A stretch of 64,000 nt of DNA. Origin: Bacteroidales bacterium (GTDB lineage: Bacteria > Bacteroidota > Bacteroidia > Bacteroidales > VadinHA17). Both the position numbers and the translations under genes were made by a program. Below are positions 35,630-45,858 of this stretch, piece by piece (the first letter of the stretch is position 1; every line of letters begins with the position of its first letter). The DNA is taken from NCBI GenBank assembly GCA_016709865.1, contig JADJLX010000001.1:186001-250000 (forward strand), read 5' to 3'. The notes beneath the pieces are model-generated. The model saw only the letters and a program-made list of their open reading frames with translations, did not search any database and had not been told where the DNA came from.

Positions 35630-37396
35630 TTGAAAAAAGATTTTCGGAAATCAAGTCAGTATCTCTTGCCTGATATAAAACCATCACCGGTCTCCGGCAA
35701 CTATGATATCTATCCTTCATTTAAACTGGAAGATGGGCAAATTCATGCAGGATTTGAAGCTCTGAGTGAAAAAATCATTAAACACAAGTTAATTATCATC
35801 GATGGGTATAATAACGTCTTATTTAACCATTTCCGTGAGAATCTAGATGGTTTTTTCATTAACCACAACATAAAAGTATCCTGGAAGTCAATCTCAGACT
35901 ATTTAAAGCCGGAGAGAGAAATTGAAAATATGATCTCACCATTCATGGGCGGAAAAGATCCTCTATTCGGAAAAAGAACAACTCTAAATCTTATAGACTT
36001 TTTTGAAACGGAGAAACTGTATAAATGCAAGCCGGATCCTGACGCTGACATAAACATACTGTTCGGTCCCGGAGCATCACTGGCAGAATGGAAAGGACTC
36101 CTGATCTACATCGACCTGCCAAAAAATGAGATCCAGTTCAGGTCACGTGCCGGAAGCATAACAAACCTGGGTGCATCAGAACCTGACGATCCGAAGCTGA
36201 TGTATAAGCGTTTCTATTTTATCGACTGGATAGTTCTGAATAAACACAAAGAGCTTCTTGTTCCTTCAATAGACATAATTACAGACGGACAAAGACCCAA
36301 TAATCCGGTCTGGATGAACGGAGATTTATTAAGACAATCCCTGAAAGTTATGAGCCATAATGTTTTCAGGGTAAGACCATGGTTCGAACCAGGTGCCTGG
36401 GGTGGAACCTGGATAAAGGATCATATCGAAGGATTGAATAAGGAAGTCCCCAACTACGCGTGGTCATTCGAATTAATCGTACCCGAAAACGGACTGCTCT
36501 TTGAGAGCTCCGGATTATTGCTTGAAGTATCATTTGACTTTCTGATGTTTCAGGAAAGTGAAGCCGTACTTGGTGATTGCCACGCTCGTTTTGGCACTGA
36601 ATTTCCGATTCGGTTCGACTTCCTCGACACATTTGACGGAGGAAGTCTCTCTGTTCAGTGTCATCCCCGTCCGGAATATATGAAGGAGCATTTTGGCAAG
36701 GACTTTACTCAGGAAGAGACTTATTATATTCTTGATACAAAAGACAATGCAGGTATCTATCTTGGTTTTCAGAATGGTATTAAAACGTCTGAATTCGAAA
36801 ATGTACTTGAGGAAAGTCACCGGGATTCAAAAACTATTGAAATTGAAAAATATGTACAGAAACACAGGGCATCAAAACATGATCTGTTCCTGATACCATA
36901 TGGCACAATACACAGTTCGGGCAAAAACAACCTTGTTCTGGAAATCAGTTCTACACCCTATATTTTTACTTTTAAAATGTACGACTGGCTTCGTATGGAT
37001 CTAAATGGAAAACCCCGTAATCTAAACATTCAGAGGGGAATTGAAAACCTGTTTTTCGAATACAAAGGAGAATATGTAAGGGAAAAACTGATCTCAAAAC
37101 CTGCTTTGATTGATCATGGCCCTGACTGGCAGCTATATCATTTACCAACTCACGAAACTCATCTTTATGATGTTCACAGATATCATTTTGGTGATTTTGT
37201 TGAAATTAAGACGGAGAATAAGTGCCATGTCCTCAGCCTGGTTGAAGGAAGTTCAATAATTGTTGAAACCGGAAACGGGATGTCTCAGCAGTTCAATTAT
37301 GCCGAAACATTTGTAATTCCTGCAGCTGCAAAAAGCTACAGATTAATTAATAAATCCGGTTCAGAAGCCATAGTGGTTAAAGCATTTGTAAAATGA
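35630..37396 (+). CDS. Class I mannose-6-phosphate isomerase-like cupin protein
   Basis: About 588 residues from TTG 35630 (no ATG is near; the TTG at 35591 lies in a repeat). The second half is phosphomannose-isomerase-like: [35 protein letters not shown], then [16 protein letters not shown] with the zinc-binding QCHP motif, and a C-terminal cupin ([18 protein letters not shown]). The first about 200 residues look different. [20 protein letters not shown] has the look of a nucleoside-kinase-like fold without a P-loop. The enzyme probably converts mannose-6-phosphate or a related sugar in the cytosol, fitting the neighbouring GH38. The fusion is unusual among isomerases but recurs in this phylum. 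Confidence 0.72.
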   Translation: MKKDFRKSSQYLLPDIKPSPVSGNYDIYPSFKLEDGQIHAGFEALSEKIIKHKLIIIDGYNNVLFNHFRENLDGFFINHNIKVSWKSISDYLKPEREIENMISPFMGGKDPLFGKRTTLNLIDFFETEKLYKCKPDPDADINILFGPGASLAEWKGLLIYIDLPKNEIQFRSRAGSITNLGASEPDDPKLMYKRFYFIDWIVLNKHKELLVPSIDIITDGQRPNNPVWMNGDLLRQSLKVMSHNVFRVRPWFEPGAWGGTWIKDHIEGLNKEVPNYAWSFELIVPENGLLFESSGLLLEVSFDFLMFQESEAVLGDCHARFGTEFPIRFDFLDTFDGGSLSVQCHPRPEYMKEHFGKDFTQEETYYILDTKDNAGIYLGFQNGIKTSEFENVLEESHRDSKTIEIEKYVQKHRASKHDLFLIPYGTIHSSGKNNLVLEISSTPYIFTFKMYDWLRMDLNGKPRNLNIQRGIENLFFEYKGEYVREKLISKPALIDHGPDWQLYHLPTHETHLYDVHRYHFGDFVEIKTENKCHVLSLVEGSSIIVETGNGMSQQFNYAETFVIPAAAKSYRLINKSGSEAIVVKAFVK

Positions 37397-37410
37397 GAAA
37401 TATTGTAATT

Positions 37411-38997
37411 ATGAAAAAAATATCATTACTGCCATTATTTTTCCTTCTGTTTACTGACGCTGCATTGTCTCAACAGAAAGTATTCAGTGATAGTCTCACT
37501 ATTAACTCCGGTATTAACACATTATGGTGGACCGGTGTTATCAACGACGGTAATAAAATGCCGTTAAAACAAAATTACCAGGCTGACCTTAAGAGCAATT
37601 ACGGCAATCAGGCTCAACCGCTTATACTTTCAAACACTGGAGAAGTTATCTGGTCCGACAATCCATATAGGATAAGCTATAGTTCAGGTAAATTAAGCCT
37701 CACAGGAAAATCAGTAAAATTTCAATATCATAAAGCCGGTGAAACTCTGAAAGATGCATACCAGTATGCAAGCAGGACATACTTCCCTCCTTCCGGTAAA
37801 ATGCCTGACAAACTTCTCTTTACAAGCCCCCAGTATAACACATGGATTGAACTTGTATATAACCAGAATCAAAAAGATATAATGAAATATGCCAGGAGCA
37901 TTCTTGCCAATGGGTTTCCCGCAGGAGTGCTGATGATCGACGATAACTGGCAGGAGGATTATGGAAAGCTGAATTTTCATCCCGGCAGGTTCCCGAATCC
38001 CCGACAGATGATCGATTCCCTGCATCGAATGGGTTTTAAGGTGATGGTATGGATCTGCCCGTTTATCAGCCCCGACTGTGATGTTTACAGAAGTCTGGCA
38101 AGAAGTAAATATCTGGTAACCGATAAAACAGGAAAACCTGCTATTGTCAGATGGTGGAACGGGGCAAGTGGCTTGCTCGATCTTACAAACCCGAAAGCTG
38201 CCGATTGGTTTAAATCGCAGCTGAATATCTTAACAAACGACTACGGGGTTGATGGTTTTAAACTCGATGCAGGAGATTTTGAATTCTATGAGAACATTAA
38301 TTCCTTCAAACCCGATGCAACACCTCAGGAACACTCTGAATTGTACGGAAAGATTGGTCTTGATTATCCTCTAAACGAATACAGGGCAATGTGGAAAATG
38401 GGAGGACAGCCACTGGTTGAAAGGTTGCGTGACAAGAGTCATGGGTTTGAGGATCTTCAGTTTTTAATTCCCAACATGCTTTCTGCCGGACTTATGGGTT
38501 ACTATTTCTCATGTCCCGATCTGATTGGAGGCGGTGAATTTACTTCCTTCCAGAATCTCGAAAAAATGGATCAGGAATCAATAGTCAGATCTGCCCAGGT
38601 TCATGCTCTTATGCCAATGATGCAATTTTCAGTTGCCCCTTGGAGAGTTCTTGACAAAGAACATTTTGAAGCAGTAAAAACTGCTGTGAAAATCCGTGAA
38701 AAATATATCGCTTATATTCTTGAGCTTGCCAAAAAAGCATCAGAAACAGGTGAACCTATTGTAAAACCACTGGAGTACAATTATCCCGGAAAAGGTTATG
38801 CAACAATTACTGACCAGTTTCTGCTGGGGGATAAATTGCTTGTGGCTCCCGTACTGATTAAAGGTGCTACCTCCAGGAAAATCATCATTCCTGAAGGCAA
38901 ATGGAAGAGTTTTGACGGGACTGAAATAAAAGGTCCGAAAACTATTGAAGTACCGGTTAAGCTAAACGATTTACCATATTACGAGAAAATTAAATAA
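37411..38997 (+). CDS. GH31 glycoside hydrolase
   Basis: About 528 residues from ATG 37411, with a signal peptide ending ALSQ. The TIM barrel carries GVLMIDDNWQEDYGKLNFHP. The nucleophile motif is DGFKLDAGDF (Asp286). The C-terminal beta domain has LGDKLLVAPVLIKGATSRKI. GH31 includes alpha-glucosidases, alpha-xylosidases, alpha-galactosidases and sulfoquinovosidases. KLDAGD resembles the alpha-galactosidase-like and other small clades, and it cannot be resolved by eye. An earlier ATG (37393) overlaps the upstream stop. The gene is 2 bp ahead of GH38. Confidence 0.87.
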   Translation: MKKISLLPLFFLLFTDAALSQQKVFSDSLTINSGINTLWWTGVINDGNKMPLKQNYQADLKSNYGNQAQPLILSNTGEVIWSDNPYRISYSSGKLSLTGKSVKFQYHKAGETLKDAYQYASRTYFPPSGKMPDKLLFTSPQYNTWIELVYNQNQKDIMKYARSILANGFPAGVLMIDDNWQEDYGKLNFHPGRFPNPRQMIDSLHRMGFKVMVWICPFISPDCDVYRSLARSKYLVTDKTGKPAIVRWWNGASGLLDLTNPKAADWFKSQLNILTNDYGVDGFKLDAGDFEFYENINSFKPDATPQEHSELYGKIGLDYPLNEYRAMWKMGGQPLVERLRDKSHGFEDLQFLIPNMLSAGLMGYYFSCPDLIGGGEFTSFQNLEKMDQESIVRSAQVHALMPMMQFSVAPWRVLDKEHFEAVKTAVKIREKYIAYILELAKKASETGEPIVKPLEYNYPGKGYATITDQFLLGDKLLVAPVLIKGATSRKIIIPEGKWKSFDGTEIKGPKTIEVPVKLNDLPYYEKIK

Positions 38998-38999
38998 CT

Positions 39000-41900
39000 A
39001 TGAAAAGACTTTTCATCCTTTTAGGAATTAGTATTCTTCTCTTTCATTCTCTTAACGCTCAGTCATTCATTACCTCCGACGATTTTCTGATTAACGGTTA
39101 TGCAAAAAAAAACGCCGGTCTGGATTATGAATATCATTCCTGTATTCCGGGATTACGCGAAAGTTTCCTGGTTAGGGCACTGAACGGTAAAGACTATGTT
39201 GAATGGGAAACTGAAAAAGTCCCATCGGGCATAAAACAGAAATATGGCACAATTACCTGGGTTGCTGCAATAGGTTCCAGTCCGGGAAAAGCCAGGATGG
39301 TCCTGAATGCCGGAGACAATCTTAGTTTTGAATTCTATACCGACGGACGAAGAACCTGGGAGATCCCCGGAGCAGAAGGATCAAGCCTGAGTTTTCATTC
39401 CATAATGGTTGATCAGAATGGAGATAATCATGGCTATATGGTTCTTCGGATTCCCTCTGACAAGATAAAAGCCGGAATACCTCTGAAGATAAAGGTTACA
39501 GGCAGTGCGGCTAACCTCACATCGTGGTATATGCCCTTCAAGAAACAGGTAAAGACCGGAGTAACACTTAATGCATTTCCGGCAATAATGAAAAAGGGAA
39601 CCTCTGAGGTACAACTTGTGGAAGCCGGAATCTTTTACTTTGGACAAAAGGCTGATGCAAAAATATTTGCCGACGGGAAACTGCTTGAGAATGTAACACT
39701 CAACTTTGGGTATAATGCAGTTAATCTGGGGCTGCCTCCTGTTTCGAAACCATCAAAAATTGAGCTTAAAGTTACAGCGGGTGACTTTTCGGTCAAAAAT
39801 ATTGTTACCCTGAATCCTGTAAAAAGATGGAAGATCAGCTTCATTCAGCATTCACATACCGATATCGGATATACAAGGTCACAGACAGAAATTCTTGCCG
39901 AACATCTGAGGTATATCGACTATGCTCTTGACTATTGTGATGCCACAGACAACTATCCCGAAAATGCAAAATTCAGATGGACTTGTGAAGCATCATGGCC
40001 TGTTGATGAGTATCTTAAATGCCGTCCGCAGAGTCAGATAGACCGTTTACTTAAACGGATAAATGAAGGCAGGATTGAGGTAACAGGAATGTATTTCAAT
40101 TTTGATGAAATCCCTGATGAAAAAATCCTGGCAACATCTCTCGAGGCTGTCGGAAGAATAAAGGAAAAAGGCATTCCCGTAAAGCTTGCAATGCAGAACG
40201 ATGTCAACGGAATAGGCTGGTGCATGAACGATTACTTCAACCAGGTCGGGATAAAATATCTGAACATGGGAACCCATGGTCATCGGGCACTTATATGTTT
40301 CGATAAACCAACAATGTTCTGGTGGGAGTCACCTTCCGGACAAAGAATTCTGACTTTCCGGGCAGAGCATTACATGACAGGCAACACAGTTCTTGAAATG
40401 CAGAGTGGTGATCTTAACCGGTTCAAGAACAACCTGATGAATTACCTGATAAGTCTCGATTCAAAGAAATACCCATTCGATGAAATGGCAATTCAGCATT
40501 CAGGTTATCTGACCGACAACTCTCCTCCTTCATCGATTGCCAGCGACCTGATAAAAGAGTGGAATGAAACCTTTTTATGGCCTCAGCTCTCAACCTCCAC
40601 AGCTGAATCGTTTTTTGCAGGAATGGAAAAATCTCACAGCGGGGAATTCCAGGTAATCAGGGGTGCATGGCCAGACTGGTGGACTGATGGTTTCGGTGCT
40701 TCAGCCCGTGAAACGGCAGCAAGCCGTATTGCCTCATCCGGGCTAATTGCCAATGTCGCAGGACTTGGAATGGCTTCGTCAGCAGGAATAAAGCTTCCTG
40801 CTGATATTGATAAAAAAATTGATCTGGCCGATAATGCACTATTGTTTTATACTGAACATACTGCCGGTTATTCTGAGAGTGTTAGGGAGCCCTACAGTCA
40901 GCAGACTATGGAACAGCGGGCATTGAAAGACTCATATGCATGGGAAGCAAACCGCAGGACAGCCTCAATAGGTGAAGAGGCCATGGGTCTTCTTCAGAGT
41001 ATGTTCACAAGGGAAAAAGAGCCTTCCTTTCTGGTTTTCAACACACTTAACTGGAAACGATCAGGATTGACTACTGTTTATATTGATCATCAGATTATGC
41101 CCCGGGGCAAGACTCCCGGCATCTTCGACAGGGATGGAAAGAGGATTCCTGTCCAGGCACTCTCCCATCGTTCTGATGGTACAACCTGGGCTCTCTGGCT
41201 AAATGATGTCCCTGCTTTCGGATATAAGAAATATTTAATAAAACAGATTGATGAGAAACAATCTGTTTCAACAAAAGAAAAAAGAACCCTTCTTGAAAAC
41301 AAATGGTATAAAATCACTGCCGACCCGGTTAAAGGAGCGATCATATCATGGTTTGACAAAGATCTGGGAATTGAGCTTATCGATCCGAAAAGTAATTACA
41401 AAATGGGAGAATTCATTCTTGAACAACTGGGAAACCGCTCCCAGATGGAGAGCAAAAGACTCGATGATTTCAAACGCTCACCTCTCGACACAGTCTGGTT
41501 TGACTCATATTCGGAAGGCGAAATATGGAACACAATCAAATTCTTTGGAGAATCTGAAACCACAGTTAATCCTAAGGGTTATTCATTTGAAATCAGGCTT
41601 TACAATACTGAAAAACGCCTCGACCTGGCATGCTCAATTGTCAAGAAAAGTATCATTTCACCCGAGAGCTTTTATATCGCCTTTCCGATAAACATCATAG
41701 ATGGAAAACATTTCCTGGAAGTACCAGGAGGAATAATCGAAGCCGGAATAGATCAGATAAAAGGCTCTTCGAACGACTGGTATACGGTTCAGAATTTCAC
41801 ATCTGTCAGAAACGGCAGCTCACAATTAGTGATGGGTTGTGCCGAAATGCCACTTATGCAGCTTGGCGCTATCAATACCGGACGCTACACAGCCGGAGCT

Positions 41901-42362
41901 CTTCCGCAAAGCACAAATATCTTCTCATGGCCAATGAATAATTACTGGGTAACCAACTTCAATGCTGAACAAAGAGGCGGTCATACCTGGACATATTACC
42001 TGACCACCTCAGCAGATAACTCAGCCGGTTTTGCGACCAGGTTCGGGTGGGGCTGCCGTGTACCTTACCTGACAAGGATCCTTCCGGGGGAAGGTACCGG
42101 AGATAAGAATTGGGAAGGGGCGTTCCTGACAGGATGGCCTGAAAATGTTATCCTGATAAGCGCTGACCCTGCAGCAGACGGCAAATCATTGATTATTCAT
42201 CTGCGCGAAACTGCCGGGAAAGAAACCGCATTGGCAATTAGCAATGGAATTACTGGAAAATCACTGACAGCTGCCGAAGTTGATGCTGCCGGGAAAAATG
42301 TTGTTAACCCTTCAACTAAAATCGGGGCGTTAAATTCTAAATTTTATCGAATTACCTTTTAA
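39000..42362 (+). CDS. GH38 alpha-mannosidase family protein
   Basis: 1120 residues with a signal peptide (about 1-21, ending LNAQ). The catalytic domain begins SFIQHSHTDIGYTRSQTEIL. His286 and Asp288 are zinc ligands, and Asp401 in MQNDVNGIGW is the probable nucleophile. Other GH38 blocks are GTHGHRALICFDKPTMFWWE and LTEHTAGY-like segments. The C-terminal half is beta-rich (GYKKYLIKQ, then WFDKDLGIELIDPKSNYK). A secreted or periplasmic GH38 acts on alpha-linked mannose or related sugars. The exact specificity is uncertain because the family is broad. The gene is part of a tightly spaced run (GH31, 2 bp; DUF4180, 9 bp). Confidence 0.88.
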   Translation: MKRLFILLGISILLFHSLNAQSFITSDDFLINGYAKKNAGLDYEYHSCIPGLRESFLVRALNGKDYVEWETEKVPSGIKQKYGTITWVAAIGSSPGKARMVLNAGDNLSFEFYTDGRRTWEIPGAEGSSLSFHSIMVDQNGDNHGYMVLRIPSDKIKAGIPLKIKVTGSAANLTSWYMPFKKQVKTGVTLNAFPAIMKKGTSEVQLVEAGIFYFGQKADAKIFADGKLLENVTLNFGYNAVNLGLPPVSKPSKIELKVTAGDFSVKNIVTLNPVKRWKISFIQHSHTDIGYTRSQTEILAEHLRYIDYALDYCDATDNYPENAKFRWTCEASWPVDEYLKCRPQSQIDRLLKRINEGRIEVTGMYFNFDEIPDEKILATSLEAVGRIKEKGIPVKLAMQNDVNGIGWCMNDYFNQVGIKYLNMGTHGHRALICFDKPTMFWWESPSGQRILTFRAEHYMTGNTVLEMQSGDLNRFKNNLMNYLISLDSKKYPFDEMAIQHSGYLTDNSPPSSIASDLIKEWNETFLWPQLSTSTAESFFAGMEKSHSGEFQVIRGAWPDWWTDGFGASARETAASRIASSGLIANVAGLGMASSAGIKLPADIDKKIDLADNALLFYTEHTAGYSESVREPYSQQTMEQRALKDSYAWEANRRTASIGEEAMGLLQSMFTREKEPSFLVFNTLNWKRSGLTTVYIDHQIMPRGKTPGIFDRDGKRIPVQALSHRSDGTTWALWLNDVPAFGYKKYLIKQIDEKQSVSTKEKRTLLENKWYKITADPVKGAIISWFDKDLGIELIDPKSNYKMGEFILEQLGNRSQMESKRLDDFKRSPLDTVWFDSYSEGEIWNTIKFFGESETTVNPKGYSFEIRLYNTEKRLDLACSIVKKSIISPESFYIAFPINIIDGKHFLEVPGGIIEAGIDQIKGSSNDWYTVQNFTSVRNGSSQLVMGCAEMPLMQLGAINTGRYTAGALPQSTNIFSWPMNNYWVTNFNAEQRGGHTWTYYLTTSADNSAGFATRFGWGCRVPYLTRILPGEGTGDKNWEGAFLTGWPENVILISADPAADGKSLIIHLRETAGKETALAISNGITGKSLTAAEVDAAGKNVVNPSTKIGALNSKFYRITF

Positions 42363-42371
42363 CTCAACATA

Positions 42372-42731
42372 ATGATAACTTTTCATGATACGGACAACGG
42401 CAAAATCGCCGAGGTAACTGATGTTGAATTCCAAATCTCGACAGTGCAGGATGCTGTTGATCTGCTTGGCGATATGTATTACAACAATTGTAATGCAATC
42501 ATTTTAAAAGAGATAAACCTTCACCCCGATTTTTTCAAATTGCATACCGGACTTGCCGGAGATATACTGCAGAAGGTTTCAAATTATCAGTTTAAACTTG
42601 CAGTTACAGGAGATTTTTCAAAATATACAAGTAAAAGTCTTCAGGATTTTATAAGGGAGAGCAACAGGGGAAACAGGGTTTTCTTTGTTGAAAATACTGA
42701 TGAAGCATTATTAAGATTTGGTAAAAAATGA
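42372..42731 (+). CDS. DUF4180 family protein
   Basis: A 119-residue cytosolic protein. The pattern VQDAVDLLGDMYYNNCNAII, then HPDFFKLHTGLAGDILQKVS and YQFKLAVTGDFSKY matches DUF4180, a family also found beside bacterial regulators and thought to bind a small ligand or partner. It is an unexpected passenger in a glycosidase operon, only 9 bp after GH38, so it is probably co-expressed. Confidence 0.87.
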   Translation: MITFHDTDNGKIAEVTDVEFQISTVQDAVDLLGDMYYNNCNAIILKEINLHPDFFKLHTGLAGDILQKVSNYQFKLAVTGDFSKYTSKSLQDFIRESNRGNRVFFVENTDEALLRFGKK

Positions 42732-42737
42732 AATCCG

Positions 42738-42840
42738 TTAACCACAAAGGACACAAAGGGATACACAAAGGAACACAAAGGAAATATTGAAAAGATTGCG
42801 TTGTGATCTTTGCTTAATCTTTGCGCTCTTTGCGGTTTAA
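42738..42840. repeat. About 103-bp inverted-repeat element with tandem arms
   Basis: TTAACCACAAAG (42738-42749) pairs with CTTTGCGGTTTAA (42828-42840), with one mismatch in the core. The left arm contains about four tandem copies of ACACAAAGG. The right arm holds TCTTTGC copies. It lies between DUF4180 and GH106 and shares its layout with four other elements in the window. Confidence 0.7.
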
Positions 42841-42849
42841 AAAAATTAG

Positions 42850-45729
42850 ATGAACAGACGAAACTTCATATTGAAGAGTACACTTGTTACCACCGGCAGT
42901 TTCCTTGCCGGAAAGATTGCATTATTCCCTCAGACGTTTGCCTCAGAAGAAGAAACTACTATTAACCTCTATGAAATATTCCGCAAACCAACTCTTAACT
43001 ACCACCCGTTTGTGCGTTGGTGGTGGAACGGGAATAAGGTTGAAGCAGGTGAGCTAATCAGCGAACTCCGTCTTCTCAAAGCTGCCGGAATAGGAGGAGT
43101 TGAGATTAATCCCGTTGAATTCCCAAAAAGATCTGAGGGGGATGATCTTGGGAAACCCTCTCTGAAATGGCTTAGTGAGGAATGGATTGATATGCTTTCT
43201 GTAACGTTCAAAGAGGCTAAATCGCTCGGTCTGACCTGCGATCTCATTGTCGGTTCAGGCTGGCCTTTTGGTGCAGAGAATCTTCAGGGGGAAGAAAGAT
43301 CTCAGGTTGTTGTTATTGCCGTTAAGAAAATAACAGGTCCGGCTGAATATGAAATATCGAAATTCGAACTTTTTAAAGAAGCAGATCCGGCTGTCAGTTC
43401 TCCCTTTCCTGGCAGGACAATGGAGCTTCTTTCCCTAAAGCTTGTCACGGATCCTCTGATCAACATTAATAATGTAATTGACCTGCATGATACTATTAAT
43501 AATGAAGTATTTAAAATTTCCATTCCCGAAGGAAAACATGCCCTTTATGCGCTCATAAGGATTGATGGATTTATGCAGGTTATCAACGGGGCTCCCGGAG
43601 CAACCGGTCCTGTTCTGAATCATTATAATGAGGCTGCCGTTAAGAAATATCTGACCAGGATGTCTTCTGCAATTGAATCAAAAACAGGAAAACTTTCAGG
43701 TCATATCCGAGCGCTCTTCACCGACTCACTCGAGCTTGAAGGAGCCAACTGGTTTGATGGAATCATGGACGAGTTCAGGAAAAGAAGAGGATATGATATA
43801 TTCCCATGGCTGCCATTTGTGCTTTTCAAAACCGGTGCAATGGGTAATGTTACCGATTTCAAATACGGTGTTACAGTGTCACCTGAACTTGAAAAGGATC
43901 TTTGCCGCATGAGATATGATTTTGAAATCACAAAGGCTGAGCTGCTTGAAGAAAGATTCATAAAACCTTATACTGCCTGGTGCAGAGAACTAAACGTAAA
44001 ATCAAGGGCTCAGGCTTATGGTCGGGGTTTCTTCCCGCTCGAGAGCAGCTTTGATTATGATATCCCCGAGTCTGAATCATGGACAATGAACTGGCTGAAA
44101 CATAAAGTAGGGGAAGAGATGCCAGAGGAAGATTACAGGCGTGGCAGGGCTTATACAATGATTAATAAATTTGTCTCCTCTGCAGCAAACCTTACAGGGA
44201 AAAGGATTGTAAGCTGTGAGGAGATGACTGACACCTACACTGTTTTCAACACTTCGCTGGAGAACCTTAAAATAGGTGGCGATCAGAGTGCTATCACAGG
44301 AGTTAATCATAGTGTTTTTCACGGATTCAACTACTCACCTCCGGAGGCTCCCTATCCCGGATGGATAAGATATGGCGGCTATTACAATGAGAAGAATACC
44401 TGGTGGCCCTGGTTTCATCTTTACAATGATTACAAAGGAAGGATGTCGGCACTCCTCCAGAATGTCACAATGGTTACTGATATTGCCATACTGCCACCCG
44501 TCGAGGATATGTGGAGCCTGATCGGATCGCAGATGGAGCCCTTTCCGTCAATTACTCATGTAGAGTATATGACACTTGTATGGGAAGCAATGAATAAGAA
44601 CGGACATGGTTGTGATTATGTCTCCCAGAATATTATCAGCCAGTCACTAATGAAGGAGGGATTCATGTCATTTGGCCCCAGGAAATATCATAGTATCTTC
44701 CTCATACAGGTCGACAGTCTGAATTCAGCAACTGCAGATAAACTCCTAAACTTCATTGCAGAAGGAGGCAGGATTTTTTGCATAGAAACAATTCCATTTA
44801 AATCTCTCGGGTATAAAAACTATCCCGAAGAGGACCAGAAAGTAAAATCTCTTGTACAGAAGATGAAATCATTTCCCGATCGGTTTATCTTCCTGAAAAA
44901 GCCTGAAAAGAATTTTATTTCATGGTTCACTGAAGTTCAGAAGAATTACAATCTTAAACCGAACGTTCTTATTGAAAAACCTGACCCATACGTATATCAA
45001 AACTGCTACAAAGCTGATGATGGTTCGGAAATGATTTATCTGATAAACTCTCATCTGCATAATTCGTATCAGTCAACAGTTACTTTCTCTCCGGAAATTA
45101 CAAGGGGCAGAAACGGGTGGATCTGGGAGGCAGAAACCGGGAATCGTTACAGAATTTTCCCCGATAAGAATAACAGCCTTGAAATTGACCTTGGTCCGGC
45201 AGAATCGAGGATCTTCATTTTCGACAAAAACAGTAGCGGAACCAAGTGGAAACCATTACCCGTAAATGGTTCGGCAGAGATAATTTTAATGGAAGGATGG
45301 AAGGCAGAATTCATTCATTGCCGGGATGGATCTGGCAAAAAGACTTCAATGAATATATTACAGGATCTTAAGGATTTGCCTGAGTTTGCAGCCTTTGCCG
45401 GAACAATCACTTACAGTAATACGGTTGAAATAATTGATCCTGAAAATATTATAATCAATCTGGGAAAAGTATACGGACTCTCTGAACTTAAAGTAAATGG
45501 TGAGAATTGTGGGGCAAAATGGTATGGCAGAAGAATTTATAATATTGGAAAACAACTCCGGAAAGGATCAAATATTATTGAGATAACCGTCGCTACTTCA
45601 ATGGGCAACTATATGAAATCACTTACTGATAATCCTATCGCCCAGTACTGGACAAATGAGAAAAATAAGATTCAGCCGGTTCAATCAATGGGATTAATTG
45701 GTCCTGTAACTTTATACAAAAAATCATGA
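42850..45729 (+). CDS. GH106-like alpha-L-rhamnosidase
   Basis: 959 residues. The N-terminus MNRRNFILKST resembles a Tat signal (Arg3-Arg4). The family start follows: FVRWWWNGNKVEAGELISEL, then AAGIGGVEINPVEF, as in GH106. The central region has WPFGAENLQGEERSQVV and NHSVFHGFNYSPPEAPYPGW. The C-terminal beta domain contains GLSELKVNGENCGAKWYG. GH106 enzymes release L-rhamnose from pectic rhamnogalacturonan or arabinogalactan side chains. With the following GH28 gene this points to pectin. Catalytic residues are not assigned here. Confidence 0.84.
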   Translation: MNRRNFILKSTLVTTGSFLAGKIALFPQTFASEEETTINLYEIFRKPTLNYHPFVRWWWNGNKVEAGELISELRLLKAAGIGGVEINPVEFPKRSEGDDLGKPSLKWLSEEWIDMLSVTFKEAKSLGLTCDLIVGSGWPFGAENLQGEERSQVVVIAVKKITGPAEYEISKFELFKEADPAVSSPFPGRTMELLSLKLVTDPLININNVIDLHDTINNEVFKISIPEGKHALYALIRIDGFMQVINGAPGATGPVLNHYNEAAVKKYLTRMSSAIESKTGKLSGHIRALFTDSLELEGANWFDGIMDEFRKRRGYDIFPWLPFVLFKTGAMGNVTDFKYGVTVSPELEKDLCRMRYDFEITKAELLEERFIKPYTAWCRELNVKSRAQAYGRGFFPLESSFDYDIPESESWTMNWLKHKVGEEMPEEDYRRGRAYTMINKFVSSAANLTGKRIVSCEEMTDTYTVFNTSLENLKIGGDQSAITGVNHSVFHGFNYSPPEAPYPGWIRYGGYYNEKNTWWPWFHLYNDYKGRMSALLQNVTMVTDIAILPPVEDMWSLIGSQMEPFPSITHVEYMTLVWEAMNKNGHGCDYVSQNIISQSLMKEGFMSFGPRKYHSIFLIQVDSLNSATADKLLNFIAEGGRIFCIETIPFKSLGYKNYPEEDQKVKSLVQKMKSFPDRFIFLKKPEKNFISWFTEVQKNYNLKPNVLIEKPDPYVYQNCYKADDGSEMIYLINSHLHNSYQSTVTFSPEITRGRNGWIWEAETGNRYRIFPDKNNSLEIDLGPAESRIFIFDKNSSGTKWKPLPVNGSAEIILMEGWKAEFIHCRDGSGKKTSMNILQDLKDLPEFAAFAGTITYSNTVEIIDPENIIINLGKVYGLSELKVNGENCGAKWYGRRIYNIGKQLRKGSNIIEITVATSMGNYMKSLTDNPIAQYWTNEKNKIQPVQSMGLIGPVTLYKKS

Positions 45730-45732
45730 AAA

Positions 45733-45832
45733 TTTTGCCACCAAGACACTAAGACACCAAGGGACACCAGGAATACAAACAAAGTGACATTTCCTTTGTG
45801 CTTCTTCGTGCCTTAGCGCCTTGGTGGCAAAA
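45733..45832. repeat. 100-bp inverted-repeat element with tandem arms
   Basis: TTTTGCCACCAAG (45733-45745) and CTTGGTGGCAAAA (45820-45832) are perfect 13-bp inverted ends. The left arm contains near-tandem AAGACACTAAGACACCAAG, the right arm CGTGCCTTAGCGCC. It occupies most of the space between GH106 and GH28. Confidence 0.8.
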
Positions 45833-45858
45833 AAAAATCAAAATAAAATAAATACCCA

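Noticed and set aside
42738..42790. Tandem ACACAAAGG copies as a possible CRISPR array
   Set aside because: Units are about 10 nt with no spacers, and no cas genes are present. They are arms of an inverted-repeat element.
43673..44322. Several antisense ORFs over the GH106 gene
   Set aside because: They are frame shadows of a strongly supported gene and lack protein-like features.
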